From positions 1,054,001 to 1,118,000 of the forward strand of contig NZ_JBDPGJ010000002.1 of assembly GCF_040839445.1 (NCBI RefSeq): DNA of 64,000 nucleotides. The letters run 5' to 3'. Below are positions 51,740-61,246 of the stretch, piece by piece. The stretch's first letter is position 1. Every line of letters starts with the position of its first letter. Both the position numbers and the translations under genes were made by a program. Source of the DNA: Aquibium pacificus (GTDB taxonomy: Bacteria > Pseudomonadota > Alphaproteobacteria > Rhizobiales > Rhizobiaceae). The notes under the pieces were generated by a model, which saw only the letters and a list, made by a program, of their open reading frames with translations, did not search any database and was not told the DNA's origin.

Positions 51740-53023
51740 TCAGCCGGCCGGGAAGAGTGCCCGGACCAGATAGGGCGTGAGAAGAAATGCTCCGTAGCCG
51801 ACCGCGGCCGCCGCGATGCTCGCCACCCCAAGCGGCATCCAGTATCGAACCGGGCCCGCCACGGCGGCGACGATGAGGCGGCCGAGCGCATTCGCCGCCA
51901 GCGCAAGGAGAACCGCGATCGCCACCGTCTCCAGCGAAACCGCCTGTCTTGCGAGTCGCAACGAACTGAGCACCGCGACGTCGACGTCGAACGTACCGGA
52001 AATCGCGGAAACCGCGATCAGGCCCCGGTCGTCGATCAGCCCGGCAATAGCGGCGCTTGCGGTGGACACGATCGCGAAGAGGATGGCAAACAGAAGCAGG
52101 GGCCCGATGTCGAACGGATTGCGGTTGGCGGGTTCGAGCGCGGCCCCGCTTGCCTCGCGGGTCAAGAGCAACGTGCCCGCCCCGGCGAAGATCGCGGCAG
52201 CGGCCAGGATCGGCAGTCCCGTGTGGGCGAGTACGCCCGGTTCTATGATCAGCGTAACGACCGCGACGCGCAGGACCGAGACCATGGCGGCGAAACAGGC
52301 CGCCCCCGCATAGCGCCCGGTCTCCGTCCCTGCCTCCGCCTTCGCCGCCCGGCCGAGCGCCAGCGTCACCGCGGTGGACGAGACGATCGCGCCCGTGAGA
52401 GCGCTGACGAGGAGGCCGCGGGTCGCGCCGAAGATCCGCGTCGCGGCATAACCGAGGAAGGAAATGGCCGCCGTGAGTACGGTGAAGAACCAGATCTCCC
52501 GCGGGTTGAGCCCGCCCCAGGGGTCGATGGTGCGGTCGGGCAGAATGGGAAGCACGATCGCGGTCATGACGGCAAGGACGAGCGCGGACCGAAGCTCGAC
52601 CCAGGTGAGGCGGCGCAGCAGTCCGTGAAGCACCTCGCGGCTCGCCAGCACGGCGGCAAGGAAGGTACCGCCGGCCGCCGCCGCGACATAGTCGCCGGCC
52701 ACCGCCAGAGCCCCGAGCGCGAAGACGGCGAGCCCAGCCACGACCCCGGTGACGCTGTAGTCCTTGTCATGGGTCGCCTCGCGCGCCTTGAACCAGGCAA
52801 GGACGGCGCCATAGCCGAGAAAGCCCGCGGCGAGAATCAGGCTGCTTTCGAATTCCTGCGCGAGCGCCGCGAAGATGCCGCCGGTGAGCCCCGAAATGCC
52901 ATAGGTCCGGATGCCCGCCGTGCGGCTGCGGTCCGGCGCCTCTCGCTCGCGCCAGCCGCGTTCGAGGCCGACCAGAAGACCGATCGCCAGCGCCAGCCCG
53001 AGCCGCAGGATGAGGGGATCCAT
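51740..53023 (-). CDS. MgtC/SapB family membrane protein with DUF4010 domain
   Basis: 427 residues and about twelve hydrophobic helices. The N-terminal MgtC domain begins LALAIGLLVGLERGW with the conserved ER and TAGIRTYGISGLTGG. The C-terminal half (from about residue 180) is the DUF4010 membrane domain. MgtC proteins modulate membrane ATPase or ion balance under Mg2+ limitation or stress. It follows the thioredoxin gene by 13 bp. Confidence 0.85.
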   Translation of the reverse strand: MDPLILRLGLALAIGLLVGLERGWREREAPDRSRTAGIRTYGISGLTGGIFAALAQEFESSLILAAGFLGYGAVLAWFKAREATHDKDYSVTGVVAGLAVFALGALAVAGDYVAAAAGGTFLAAVLASREVLHGLLRRLTWVELRSALVLAVMTAIVLPILPDRTIDPWGGLNPREIWFFTVLTAAISFLGYAATRIFGATRGLLVSALTGAIVSSTAVTLALGRAAKAEAGTETGRYAGAACFAAMVSVLRVAVVTLIIEPGVLAHTGLPILAAAAIFAGAGTLLLTREASGAALEPANRNPFDIGPLLLFAILFAIVSTASAAIAGLIDDRGLIAVSAISGTFDVDVAVLSSLRLARQAVSLETVAIAVLLALAANALGRLIVAAVAGPVRYWMPLGVASIAAAAVGYGAFLLTPYLVRALFPAG

Positions 53024-53036
53024 CGCCCCGGATGCG

Positions 53037-53492
53037 TCAGGCGTCCGCCATCGGCAGGCGGTCGCGGGTCCATCGGACGATCTGGGAGGCGTTCATCGCG
53101 CCAGAGGTGCGGCCGAGTTCCCTGCCGCCGTGATAGAGGATCATCGTCGGTATGCCACGGATACCCAGGTTGCCGGCGACCGACTGTTCGGCATCGGAGT
53201 TGAGCTTGATCAACCGGACCTGCGGCTCCAGTTCACGGGCCGCAGCTTCGAAGGCGGGTGCCATCATGCGGCAGGGGCCGCACCACGGTGCCCACACGTC
53301 CACGAGAACCGGCACTGTGCTGCGGCCGATCTGGCGCTCGAAGGTCGTCGCGTCCACGTCCTCGGGATGCCCCGAAAACAGCGGTGCATGGCACTTGCCG
53401 CACTTCGCCTCCTCCGCGCGGCGCGACGCCGGTATCCGGTTCACGCCCGCGCAACGGCTGCAGACGATCAGACTTTCACCACGCATCTCCAT
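53037..53492 (-). CDS. trxC: Thioredoxin 2 with N-terminal zinc ribbon
   Basis: 151 residues. An N-terminal zinc motif C11-x2-C14 and C31-x2-C34 (CSRC, CGKC) precedes a thioredoxin fold with active site WAPWCGPC (Cys71 and Cys74) and cis-Pro in IRGIPTMILYHGG. This matches TrxC, a zinc-containing cytosolic disulphide reductase linked to oxidative stress. It lies between cytochrome c and mgtC-like genes on one strand. Confidence 0.92.
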   Translation of the reverse strand: MEMRGESLIVCSRCAGVNRIPASRRAEEAKCGKCHAPLFSGHPEDVDATTFERQIGRSTVPVLVDVWAPWCGPCRMMAPAFEAAARELEPQVRLIKLNSDAEQSVAGNLGIRGIPTMILYHGGRELGRTSGAMNASQIVRWTRDRLPMADA

Positions 53493-53510
53493 TTCTCCTT
53501 TCGCCCGGGA

Positions 53511-53834
53511 TCAATCCTGGATGCTCTTCATATAGGTGACGAGGTCGTCGGCCTGCGTGGCATCGGGTTCGAAATCCGGCATCACCGCGTGGCGCAGGAA
53601 CAGGGCGCCGCGCAAGTCCCGTCGAAGCGCCTCCAGCGGCCGCAGTTTGCCAATGTCCCTGAATGCCGGTGCCTTCGGGTTTGCGCTCACGTCGAACTGT
53701 GCGATGGCGTGGCAGTCGGCGCAGTTCGCCTCGGCAATGCGTCTGCCCCTGAACGCGCTCTCCGAGTCGCCCGCGCCGACCGGGCTGGACGCAAGCGCCA
53801 ACGCGATACCCAGGGCAAGCTGCTTCGCCTTCAT
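53511..53834 (-). CDS. Small periplasmic c-type cytochrome
   Basis: 107 residues from ATG 53834. A signal peptide (residues 1-21) precedes a single haem site CADCH (Cys38, Cys41, His42) and a probable axial Met85 (HAVMPDFEPD). It is a class I mono-haem cytochrome. An imperfect FixK box lies 59-72 bp upstream within the end of the ATPase gene, suggesting low-oxygen induction apart from the larger operon. Confidence 0.88.
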   Translation of the reverse strand: MKAKQLALGIALALASSPVGAGDSESAFRGRRIAEANCADCHAIAQFDVSANPKAPAFRDIGKLRPLEALRRDLRGALFLRHAVMPDFEPDATQADDLVTYMKSIQD

Positions 53835-53868
53835 CGTCCAGTCCTTACCTCGGAAATGGTCACGGAAC

Positions 53869-55770
53869 CTACGCCGGCAACCGAATTCGTCCTTGATTCT
53901 CGTCAAAGATCGGCTGCCGATCGGTGCCGCCCCGCAGCGCCCGCAGCGCGTTGACGATCACCGCAACGTCGATTCCCTCCTGCAGCAGGGCACCAGCAAC
54001 GGGTTCTATGTAGCCGAGCGCGGCGAAGATCATTGCCACGCCCGAAAGACCGAGGCCGGCCAAGACGCTCTGATACGCGATCGCGCGCGTGCGGCGGGCG
54101 ATGGTGACCGCTTCGGCCACGGGCCTCAGGCTGTCGGTCAGGATCACGATGTCGGCTGCCTGCGAAGATGCGGTCGCGCCGCGCGCTCCCATGGCGATGC
54201 CGACCGTGGCGGCGGCCAGTGCCGGCGCGTCGTTGATGCCGTCGCCGACCATCAGCGTGGGAGCCTTCGAGCGCTCCTCGCGCACGACCTCCACCTTGCG
54301 GGCGGGGCTTGCGCCGGCATGGACCTGGTCGAGGCCGAGAGGCCCGGCGACACGCTCCGCCACGTTCCTGTCGTCCCCCGTCAGCATCACGATCCGATCG
54401 ATGCCGTTCCTGCGAAGCGCAGCAACGGTGGCGAGGGCGTCCGCCCGCGCCCCGTCTCCGAACACGAACAGGCCGATCAGCATCCCTTCCGCCGACAGGT
54501 ATACGGTAAGCACCGGCTGGTCATCGTAGCGTTTGACGGTCCTTTCCGCCCAGAGCGGCAAAGGCTGGATACCGCCAGCGAGCGTTCGGGAGCCCGCGGT
54601 CAGCAGAACCCCGTCCACGATCCCCTGTATGCCGGCGCCGCGGTATTCCTTCACGTCCTTCGGCCGCGACAGAACCAGGTCGCGGCATCTGGCGGCTTCG
54701 ACCGCCGCGACGGCGAGGACATTGCTGGAGGCTTGTTCCAGAGAACCAAGCAGCCGCAGTATGTCTTCCTCGCTCCGCCCGGGTGCGGGCTCGATCTCGA
54801 TCAGTCCAGCGCCGCCTTGCGTGAGGGTCCCGGTCTTGTCGAAGACGACGGTGCGCGCCTGGGCGAGCGCCTCCAGCGCTGAGCTTCCCTTCATCAGGGC
54901 TCCTGCGCGCGCCGCCCGTGAGACGCCGCCGATGAATGCCACCGGGGCGGCGAGGATCAGCGGGCAGGGGGTTGCGACCACCAGCACGGCCAGCGCGCGG
55001 ATCGGGTCGCCGGAACCCAGCCATGCGAGCGCGGCCACGATGAGAGTTGCCGGAAGAAGCAGGAGCGCGAAACGGTCCGCCATGCGCATGAAGGGAGCCT
55101 GGGCGGTCTGGGTGGCCTCGACCATTCGGACGATGCCGGCATAGGTGCTTTCCCGCGAGATGGCGGTCGCCCGCATCCGGAAGGTCTCGCCCGCGTTCAC
55201 GGTGCCGCTGAAGAGCTCGTCGTTGCGCCGGCACCGCTCGGGGAGTGGTTCGCCCGTGACGGCGGATGCGTCGATCGATGCGCTCTCGTCGAGAAGGACG
55301 CCGTCGACGGGAAGCACCTCGCCGGCCCGCACGAGCAGTTCGTCGCCAACGAGCACGGCCTCGGCCGGTATCTCCTCCAGCCTTTCGCCCTCGAGACGCC
55401 GTGCGAACCGGGGCGACCGGTCGGTCAGCGCCTTCAGGCTGCGTTCGGCACGGCCCCTGGCATAATTTTCGAGCACGCTTCCGCCGGCATACATGATCGC
55501 CACCACCACCGCTGCGAGCGCCTGGTCGAGCAGAAGCGCCGCCGACATGGAGAGGAGGGCGATCAGATCCACGCCGAAACGGCCGATCCAGAAATCCCGC
55601 ACGATCGAGACCGCGAGCGTCACGACAAGCGGCAGCGTCGCGGCGGTCCAGACAAGTTCGGGAGGAAGCCGATCGCTGCCGCTCGCGGGGAGAAGAAAGC
55701 CCGCGAGAAGGCCCGCCACCGCCAGCAGCAGCAACGCCCTGCGCAGGAAGGTCTCGTTGGATGCGCCCAC
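53869..55770 (-). CDS. Heavy-metal P1B-type ATPase with TPCPL motif
   Basis: 633 residues. The actuator motif SAVTGEPLP, transmembrane metal motif TPCPLIL (Cys269-Pro270-Leu271), phosphorylation site DKTGTLT (Asp311) and hinge MVGDGINDAPALAAA are all present. There is no N-terminal HMA or Cys-rich metal-binding domain, and the motif is CPL instead of the CPC of copper pumps, so the metal is uncertain. The gene starts 14 bp after the DUF302 gene. Its last codons contain an imperfect FixK box. Confidence 0.88.
   Translation of the reverse strand: MGASNETFLRRALLLLAVAGLLAGFLLPASGSDRLPPELVWTAATLPLVVTLAVSIVRDFWIGRFGVDLIALLSMSAALLLDQALAAVVVAIMYAGGSVLENYARGRAERSLKALTDRSPRFARRLEGERLEEIPAEAVLVGDELLVRAGEVLPVDGVLLDESASIDASAVTGEPLPERCRRNDELFSGTVNAGETFRMRATAISRESTYAGIVRMVEATQTAQAPFMRMADRFALLLLPATLIVAALAWLGSGDPIRALAVLVVATPCPLILAAPVAFIGGVSRAARAGALMKGSSALEALAQARTVVFDKTGTLTQGGAGLIEIEPAPGRSEEDILRLLGSLEQASSNVLAVAAVEAARCRDLVLSRPKDVKEYRGAGIQGIVDGVLLTAGSRTLAGGIQPLPLWAERTVKRYDDQPVLTVYLSAEGMLIGLFVFGDGARADALATVAALRRNGIDRIVMLTGDDRNVAERVAGPLGLDQVHAGASPARKVEVVREERSKAPTLMVGDGINDAPALAAATVGIAMGARGATASSQAADIVILTDSLRPVAEAVTIARRTRAIAYQSVLAGLGLSGVAMIFAALGYIEPVAGALLQEGIDVAVIVNALRALRGGTDRQPIFDENQGRIRLPA
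53893..53906. promoter_or_regulatory. Imperfect FixK box before the cytochrome c gene
   Basis: TTGAT-TCTC-GTCAA has one mismatch to TTGAT-N4-ATCAA. It lies within the ATPase 3' end, centred 65 bp from the cytochrome ATG. Confidence 0.6.
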
Positions 55771-55784
55771 GGCAGCCGATCGCC

Positions 55785-56171
55785 TCAGAGGCTGTCGACC
55801 ACGTCGGAAAGCATGCTTCTGACCTTGGTCGCGACCTCCCCCAGGTAAGGGTTGTCGATCGCCTTCATGGACTCGACCGGATCGACGGCGGCGATCTCCA
55901 CCTGGCCCGGCGCATGTTCGGTGACGATGACGTTGCAGGGCAACATGGTCCCGATCTTGTCCTCCGCCTGCAAGGCGCGCCAGGCGAGGTGCGGATTGCA
56001 GGCACCGAGGATCTTGTAGGGCTTGGATTCGACGCCGAGCTTGTTCTTCATCGTCGCCTTCACGTCGATGGTGGTGAGGACTCCGAAACCCTTGTCCGCG
56101 AGTGCTTTGGTGACGTGTTCGACCGCGTCGTCGAACGGCATCGCGACGGTCTTGCTGAAATAATAGCTCAT
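55785..56171 (-). CDS. DUF302 family protein
   Basis: 128 residues from ATG 56171. The DUF302 core is seen in DAVEHVTKALADKGFGVLTTIDV and YKILGACNPHLAWRALQAEDKIG. Small stand-alone DUF302 proteins are often near respiration or sulphur genes; function is unknown. It heads the minus-strand run toward the P1B ATPase and diverges from the acyl-CoA ligase gene. Confidence 0.88.
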   Translation of the reverse strand: MSYYFSKTVAMPFDDAVEHVTKALADKGFGVLTTIDVKATMKNKLGVESKPYKILGACNPHLAWRALQAEDKIGTMLPCNVIVTEHAPGQVEIAAVDPVESMKAIDNPYLGEVATKVRSMLSDVVDSL

Positions 56172-56293
56172 GATCGTTTCCTCTGTTTGCGTCGTTCCGC
56201 GCCGGGTGACCAGCGCAGGTTCCATCCGCCTCGCACTTGCACGACGGTCACATTCGCTGCCTACATTGCTAGGCAACAAGCGGCTACCGGGCA

Positions 56294-56307
56294 TTGATCC
56301 AGGACAA
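56294..56307. promoter_or_regulatory. Weak FixK-like box before the acyl-CoA ligase gene
   Basis: TTGAT-CCAG-GACAA keeps one perfect half but has two mismatches in the other. It is centred 60 bp before the ligase start, a class II position, which raises its plausibility. Confidence 0.4.
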
Positions 56308-56359
56308 CGACGCCCCGCACCGCCTCGCCGAATGAGACGACGCGAAGGAGAGCAGACAG

Positions 56360-59041
56360 GTGACCATCAGAAATCTCGAGTTCGCGGTGCGTCCCCGATC
56401 CGTCGCCATCATCGGTGCTTCCGTCAAGCCGGGGTCGGTTGGCCGTATCGTCACCGACAACGTCATCAACGGCGGCTTCGAGGGCGACATCTGGCCGGTG
56501 AACCCCAAATACGCTGAGGTCTCCGGCATTCGCTGCTACCCCGACGCCGCCACGCTCCCGGGTGTGCCCGATCTCGGCGTCGTCGTGACGCCGCCGCAGG
56601 TGGTGCCGGAGGTGATCCGCGAACTCGCCGAGAAGGGCACGCGCGCGGCCGTCGTCATCACAGCCGGGCTCACCCGCCAGAACGGGCTCAGGCAGGCGAT
56701 GCTGGATGCGGCAAGGCCCTATCTCTTCCGCATCATCGGACCGAACACGCTCGGCCTCATGATCCCGCCGCTCAAGCTCAATGCCGGCTTCGCCCACATG
56801 GCGCCCCGAGCCGGCAAGATCGCGCTGCTCTCCCAGTCCGGGGCGATTGCGACCGCGCTGATCGACTGGGCCGCCGACAACAATCTCGGCTTTTCGCATC
56901 TCGTCTCGCTGGGCGACATGGCCGACGTCGACGTCGGCGACTATCTGGACATGCTGGCGGGCGACGCCGGCACGAAGGCGATCGTCATGTATCTCGAGTC
57001 GATCCCCAATCCGCGCAAGTTCATGTCCGCGGCCCGTGCGGCTTCCCGCATCAAGCCGGTCATCGTCGTCAAGTCGGGCCGCCACGAACAGGCTGCGGCC
57101 GCGGCCGCGACCCACACCGGCGCGCTTTCGGGCGCCGACCGTGTCGTGGACGCGGCCCTGTCGCGAGCCGGAATTTTGCGCGTCAACGGCCTGGCGGAAC
57201 TCTTCGACGCCGCCGAGACGACGGCGCGGTTTTCGCCGCTGCAGCGCTCGCGCGTCGGTATCGTCACCAACGGAGGCGGTGCCGGCGTGCTCGCGGTGGA
57301 CCGGCTGATCGACTGCAACGGCGAACTGGCGGAACTGTCGCCCGGGACGATCGAGAAGCTCAACGGCTCTCTGCCGGCGACATGGTCGCACGCCAATCCG
57401 GTCGACATAATCGGCGACGCGCCGCCCGAACGCTACGTCGCGGCGGTCCAGGCCGTGGCGGACGATCCGGGCACGGACGCGATAATGGTGCTCAACTGCC
57501 CGACGGGTCTGGCCTCGCCCGTCGATGCCGCCCGGGCGGTCGCGGCGCTGACGACCCGCGGCACGATCAATCGCAAACCGGTGCTCACCTGCTGGCTCGG
57601 CGAGCACACGGCGAGGGAAGGACGTCAGATCCTCCACGATGCCGGCGTGGCGAGCTACGCCACCCCGGCCGACACGGCGATGGCGGTCTCCTATCTCAGC
57701 GACTGGTCGCGCGCCCAGGAAGCACTCTTGCGCGTGCCGTCGAGCCGAAGCGAGGACGCGCCGAGAGACCGCGAGTCCGTGCTCGCGATCTTCCGCACCG
57801 TCGCCCGGGAAGGGCGGCGCATGCTGACCGAGCCGGAGGCGAAGGCGGTCATCGGAGCCTACGGCATTCCGGTACCGGAAACGATCGTCGCGAAGACGCC
57901 GGAAGAAGCGAGGGAAGCGGCGCGCAAGCTCCTCAAGGACTGGGACAGGGTCGTCGTGAAGCTCCTCTCAAAGGCGATCTCGCACAAGTCCGACATCGGC
58001 GGGGTTATTCTCGACATCGATGGCGAAGAGGCGGCCTTCAAGGCTGCCGAGACCATCCGCACGCGCGTTGCGAAGAAGGCGCCCGGCGCCGACATCGAAG
58101 GCTTCGCGGTGCAGCCGATGGTGGCGCGCAAGCAGGCGCAGGAGCTGATACTCGGGATGAGCCGCGACCCGATCTTCGGCCCCATTGTGCTGTTCGGCGC
58201 CGGCGGGACCGCCGTCGAGATCATGGACGACACCGCGATCGCGCTTCCGCCGCTGGACGACGTTCTGGCCGGGGACCTGATCGACCGGACGCGCATCGGG
58301 CGGCTGCTCGCGGGCTACCGGGACAGGAAGCCGGCGGACCGCGCCGGCATCGCCGCGGCCCTGAACGGCCTGTCGCAACTGATCGTCGACTTTCCCTGCA
58401 TCGCCTCGCTCGACGTGAACCCGCTGCTCGCCGATCCGCAAGGCGTGATCGCGCTCGACGCGCGTGTCGAGATCGATCCCGGGCGGGTCGAGGAGGACGG
58501 CCCCAATCCCGATCTCGCGATCCGCCCCTATCCGGCGAAATGGGAGCAGACCTTTTCGGCGGGTGGAATGGGCTTCCTGATCCGGCCGATCAAGCCGGCC
58601 GACATCGCGCTCTATCCCGAATTCCTCGACAAGACATCGCCCGACGACATCCGCTTCCGCTTCCTAGCGCCGCGAAAAGGCTTTCCCGACGAAATGCTGA
58701 AGCGCCTGACCCAGCTCGACTACGAACGCGATATGGCGCTCGTGGCCATAAGGCAGGATACCGGCGAGCTTGCCGGCATCGGCCGCCTCTCGAGCGATCC
58801 TGACCGCGTCTCGGCGGAGTATGCGCTGCTGGTGCGTACCGACCTTCAGGGGCACGGCCTGGGCTTCGCGCTGCTGCGCCGCATCATCGACTACGCCCGT
58901 TCCGAAGGCATCCGTCGGGTGGAGGGCATCGTGCTTTCGGAAAACCGCAAGATGCTCGACATGTGCCGGGACTTCGGTTTCACGCTCGAAAGCAATGCGC
59001 AGGAAGCCGGCGTCTGCCACGCGAAGCTCGACCTCGCCTGA
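56360..59041 (+). CDS. ADP-forming acyl/acetyl-CoA ligase fused to GNAT acetyltransferase
   Basis: 893 residues from GTG 56360, with GGAG at 56347-56350. The order is CoA-binding domain (residues 5-130, VAIIGASVKPGSVGRIV), succinyl-CoA-ligase-like domain with catalytic His252 (THTGALSG), ATP-grasp domain (485-700, LTEPEAKAVIGAYGIPVPET) and a C-terminal GNAT domain (730-893, VRTDLQGHGLGFALLRRII). It should interconvert acyl-CoA and acid plus ATP, while the GNAT part may acetylate lysines in a Pat-like manner. A weak FixK box precedes it. Confidence 0.9.
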   Translation: MTIRNLEFAVRPRSVAIIGASVKPGSVGRIVTDNVINGGFEGDIWPVNPKYAEVSGIRCYPDAATLPGVPDLGVVVTPPQVVPEVIRELAEKGTRAAVVITAGLTRQNGLRQAMLDAARPYLFRIIGPNTLGLMIPPLKLNAGFAHMAPRAGKIALLSQSGAIATALIDWAADNNLGFSHLVSLGDMADVDVGDYLDMLAGDAGTKAIVMYLESIPNPRKFMSAARAASRIKPVIVVKSGRHEQAAAAAATHTGALSGADRVVDAALSRAGILRVNGLAELFDAAETTARFSPLQRSRVGIVTNGGGAGVLAVDRLIDCNGELAELSPGTIEKLNGSLPATWSHANPVDIIGDAPPERYVAAVQAVADDPGTDAIMVLNCPTGLASPVDAARAVAALTTRGTINRKPVLTCWLGEHTAREGRQILHDAGVASYATPADTAMAVSYLSDWSRAQEALLRVPSSRSEDAPRDRESVLAIFRTVAREGRRMLTEPEAKAVIGAYGIPVPETIVAKTPEEAREAARKLLKDWDRVVVKLLSKAISHKSDIGGVILDIDGEEAAFKAAETIRTRVAKKAPGADIEGFAVQPMVARKQAQELILGMSRDPIFGPIVLFGAGGTAVEIMDDTAIALPPLDDVLAGDLIDRTRIGRLLAGYRDRKPADRAGIAAALNGLSQLIVDFPCIASLDVNPLLADPQGVIALDARVEIDPGRVEEDGPNPDLAIRPYPAKWEQTFSAGGMGFLIRPIKPADIALYPEFLDKTSPDDIRFRFLAPRKGFPDEMLKRLTQLDYERDMALVAIRQDTGELAGIGRLSSDPDRVSAEYALLVRTDLQGHGLGFALLRRIIDYARSEGIRRVEGIVLSENRKMLDMCRDFGFTLESNAQEAGVCHAKLDLA

Positions 59042-59063
59042 ACGCCGCCGGATGGCGGGGACG

Positions 59064-60596
59064 TCAGTTCGGCTCGTGCAGCCGGCAGAGCGACAGGATC
59101 GCGTCGGCGATGTCGGCGACGGACCCGCCGGCGTCGATCCGGTGCCACGACATGTCTTCGACCTGCCGCTCCAACTGCCGTGCGAGGACGTCCACCGTCG
59201 CGTCCGAGGGGCCGCCTCGACGAGCGCCGACCCGCTGCCACAGCACGGCCGCATCGGCCTCCAGCCATATGCCGGTGAAAGGCACCCGCTCGTCGCTGGC
59301 CGCCTTTTCGATCGCCTCGCGATTATCCGTGCGGTCGAAGACGGCGTCGGCGACGACGGACCCGCCCTCGGCGAGGATCAGGGCCGACCGCCACGCCATC
59401 TCGCGGTAGACGCGCCTCGACACATCCGGCGTGTAGGACCTTGCCGGCAGGCGGGTCTCTGCCGCAACTCCGTACATGGCCTTGCGGATCCGGTCGCTCT
59501 CGATGATGCGCGAGCCCGGCGCAAGGCCGAGCCGCGGCGCGAGCGCTTCGGCGACCGTCGTCTTGCCCGTGCCACTCAGTCCGCCTATCGCGACGAGGCG
59601 CGCGGGCTGATTGCCCAGGAGCGTGTGAGCGAGGTCGAAATAAGACCGCGCCTCATCGGCCAGCTTTCCGGAGGTGCCGCCTTCCTCGATGCGCGTGGCC
59701 GTGACATGGGCGCGCACGGCGGCGCGAACCGCCATGAAGAACGGCAGCAGTGGGAAGCCGTCCTCGTCGTCCGCCTCGTCCAGATAGCGGTTCATGACGA
59801 GGTTGGCGTGTTCGGGAAAGCCCCGATGCCAAAGGTCCATCAGCAGGAAGGCGAGGTCGTAGAGAACGTCGACGGTGGCGATCTGGTCGTTGAATTCGAT
59901 GCAGTCGAACAGGCGGGGAGCACCGTCCAGCAGGCAGATGTTGCGCAGGTGAAGGTCGCCGTGGCAGCGGCGGACCTTTCCCGCTGCCTCGCGGCGGTCG
60001 AGCAGCGGCGCATGGCGCGACAGCGCCTCGCGGAATGCGCGGTTCAGATCCACGACTTCCGCTTCGCCGAAGACATGGCTGCCGGCGAAGGCCGCCTCGT
60101 CGATGTCCAGCACGCCGCCGATGTTTTGCGAACCGCTCGTCATGTGGATCACCGGCGCGGTGCGGTGGAACTGCACGATCATGCGCGCGGTGCGGGTCAT
60201 GAGTTCGTGCGTCAGGAGACCCGCGCCCGCCAGGTGGTCGAAGATGCACTCCTGGCCGAAGCGCTTCATCTCGACCACCGCGTCCACGAGTTCGCCTTGG
60301 CCATCGAATTCGCGCCCGCCATCAGCGGAACGGGTGATGCGGCGGACGCCGAGATAGATCTCCGGTGTCGTCGCCCCGTTCAGTTCGACTTCCTTCTCGC
60401 AGGCCGCGAGCCGAAGGGCGGGGGTCGAGAAATCGGCATAGGGCAGCTTCACCGCGCGCTTCATCTTGAAGGCATGGTCTCCGGCGAGGAAGACGAAGGA
60501 GATATGGGTGTCGATCGTCTCCACGGGCGAGGCCGAACCGAAGGAAGACGGATCCTCCAGAAAGGCCACCGTGGCGCTCTGGTCCTCGACGATCAT
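59064..60596 (-). CDS. Aminoglycoside-phosphotransferase-like/AAA kinase fusion protein
   Basis: 510 residues. The N-terminal 320 residues are an APH-like kinase fold (CHGDLHLRNICLLDGAPRLF and DCIEFND, the catalytic loop and metal Asp). The C-terminal part has a P-loop GLSGTGKTTVAEALAPRLG and ends as a small nucleotide kinase. Despite the name, the fusion is widespread near usp and pha genes and is not a known drug-resistance enzyme. It is convergent with the acyl-CoA ligase gene and 58 bp after a cytochrome c gene. Confidence 0.87.
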   Translation of the reverse strand: MIVEDQSATVAFLEDPSSFGSASPVETIDTHISFVFLAGDHAFKMKRAVKLPYADFSTPALRLAACEKEVELNGATTPEIYLGVRRITRSADGGREFDGQGELVDAVVEMKRFGQECIFDHLAGAGLLTHELMTRTARMIVQFHRTAPVIHMTSGSQNIGGVLDIDEAAFAGSHVFGEAEVVDLNRAFREALSRHAPLLDRREAAGKVRRCHGDLHLRNICLLDGAPRLFDCIEFNDQIATVDVLYDLAFLLMDLWHRGFPEHANLVMNRYLDEADDEDGFPLLPFFMAVRAAVRAHVTATRIEEGGTSGKLADEARSYFDLAHTLLGNQPARLVAIGGLSGTGKTTVAEALAPRLGLAPGSRIIESDRIRKAMYGVAAETRLPARSYTPDVSRRVYREMAWRSALILAEGGSVVADAVFDRTDNREAIEKAASDERVPFTGIWLEADAAVLWQRVGARRGGPSDATVDVLARQLERQVEDMSWHRIDAGGSVADIADAILSLCRLHEPN

Positions 60597-60654
60597 CTGC
60601 GGTTCTCCGGACTGGCTGTCGCTGTCTCGTCTCCATCCGCACGGGCGGATGCGT

Positions 60655-61062
60655 TCACCTCTGCAGCGTCTCGATATAACTGGTCAGCTCGTGGATTCGT
60701 TCGGTGGTGATAAGTTCCCCGCCGTTCGGGCCGTAGGTCTTGGCGTCCTCCTCGATGAACTGCTGTCCCCAGACTGGCATCTCCCGGCCGCCATGTCCGG
60801 GAATGAGATAGCGGCCGTCGATGACGGCAAAGACACGATAGTACGGAAAGGCGCCCTTGTTTCCCTCGCTCAGCCGGGTCAGATCGGCCGGAGGCGTGGT
60901 CAGGATACTCGCCAGGGGACCGTCGCCCATTCCCCGTTCGCCATGGCATGCGGCGCACGAATTCACGAACTCGGCCTCTCCGTAGGACATCTCCTCCTGA
61001 GCGGCTACTTGTCCTCCCAACGCCGCGAGCATCGAAATGGCGACGGCGGTCTGCTTGATCAT
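60655..61062 (-). CDS. Periplasmic c-type cytochrome
   Basis: 135 residues from ATG 61062. A signal peptide ends at VAA-QEE. The haem site is CAACH (Cys36, Cys39, His40), followed by GERGMGDGPLASILTTPPADLT and a probable Met ligand in GREMPVWGQQF. It resembles mono-haem cytochromes of terminal oxidase or nitrite-related modules. A near-perfect FixK box lies 58 bp upstream. Confidence 0.88.
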   Translation of the reverse strand: MIKQTAVAISMLAALGGQVAAQEEMSYGEAEFVNSCAACHGERGMGDGPLASILTTPPADLTRLSEGNKGAFPYYRVFAVIDGRYLIPGHGGREMPVWGQQFIEEDAKTYGPNGGELITTERIHELTSYIETLQR

Positions 61063-61119
61063 GAGCTTTTTTCCCGAAGAATGGATGGCCAAAACATATC
61101 CCGCGCCGCGCGTGCTGCC

Positions 61120-61133
61120 TTGACGCCGATCAA
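61120..61133. promoter_or_regulatory. FixK box with one mismatch between cytochrome c and uspA genes
   Basis: TTGAC-GCCG-ATCAA matches the palindrome at nine of ten positions. It is 65 bp (centre) from the cytochrome start on the minus strand and 120 bp from the Usp start on the plus strand. A second half-site TTGAT at 61161-61165 is nearer the Usp gene. Confidence 0.65.
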
Positions 61134-61246
61134 TCCAGTCTTCGAGGCCGCTTACCGCTTTTGATCCAGCGCAATGAGCCTTTTCGAATGGCGGCCTAGA
61201 AACCTGCCCGTGCCGGCCGGATACCGGCGGGAACGGAGCTGTCGAC

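Noticed and set aside
51311..53203. A 630-codon plus-strand frame over the MgtC-like and thioredoxin genes
   Set aside because: It is antisense to well-supported membrane protein and thioredoxin genes and is composed of Arg/Asp/Gly-rich shadow sequence.
53501..53514. FixK box directly before the thioredoxin gene
   Set aside because: Only the TTGAT half is present; the partner half reads GGCGA, and the site is only about 10-20 bp from the start codon.
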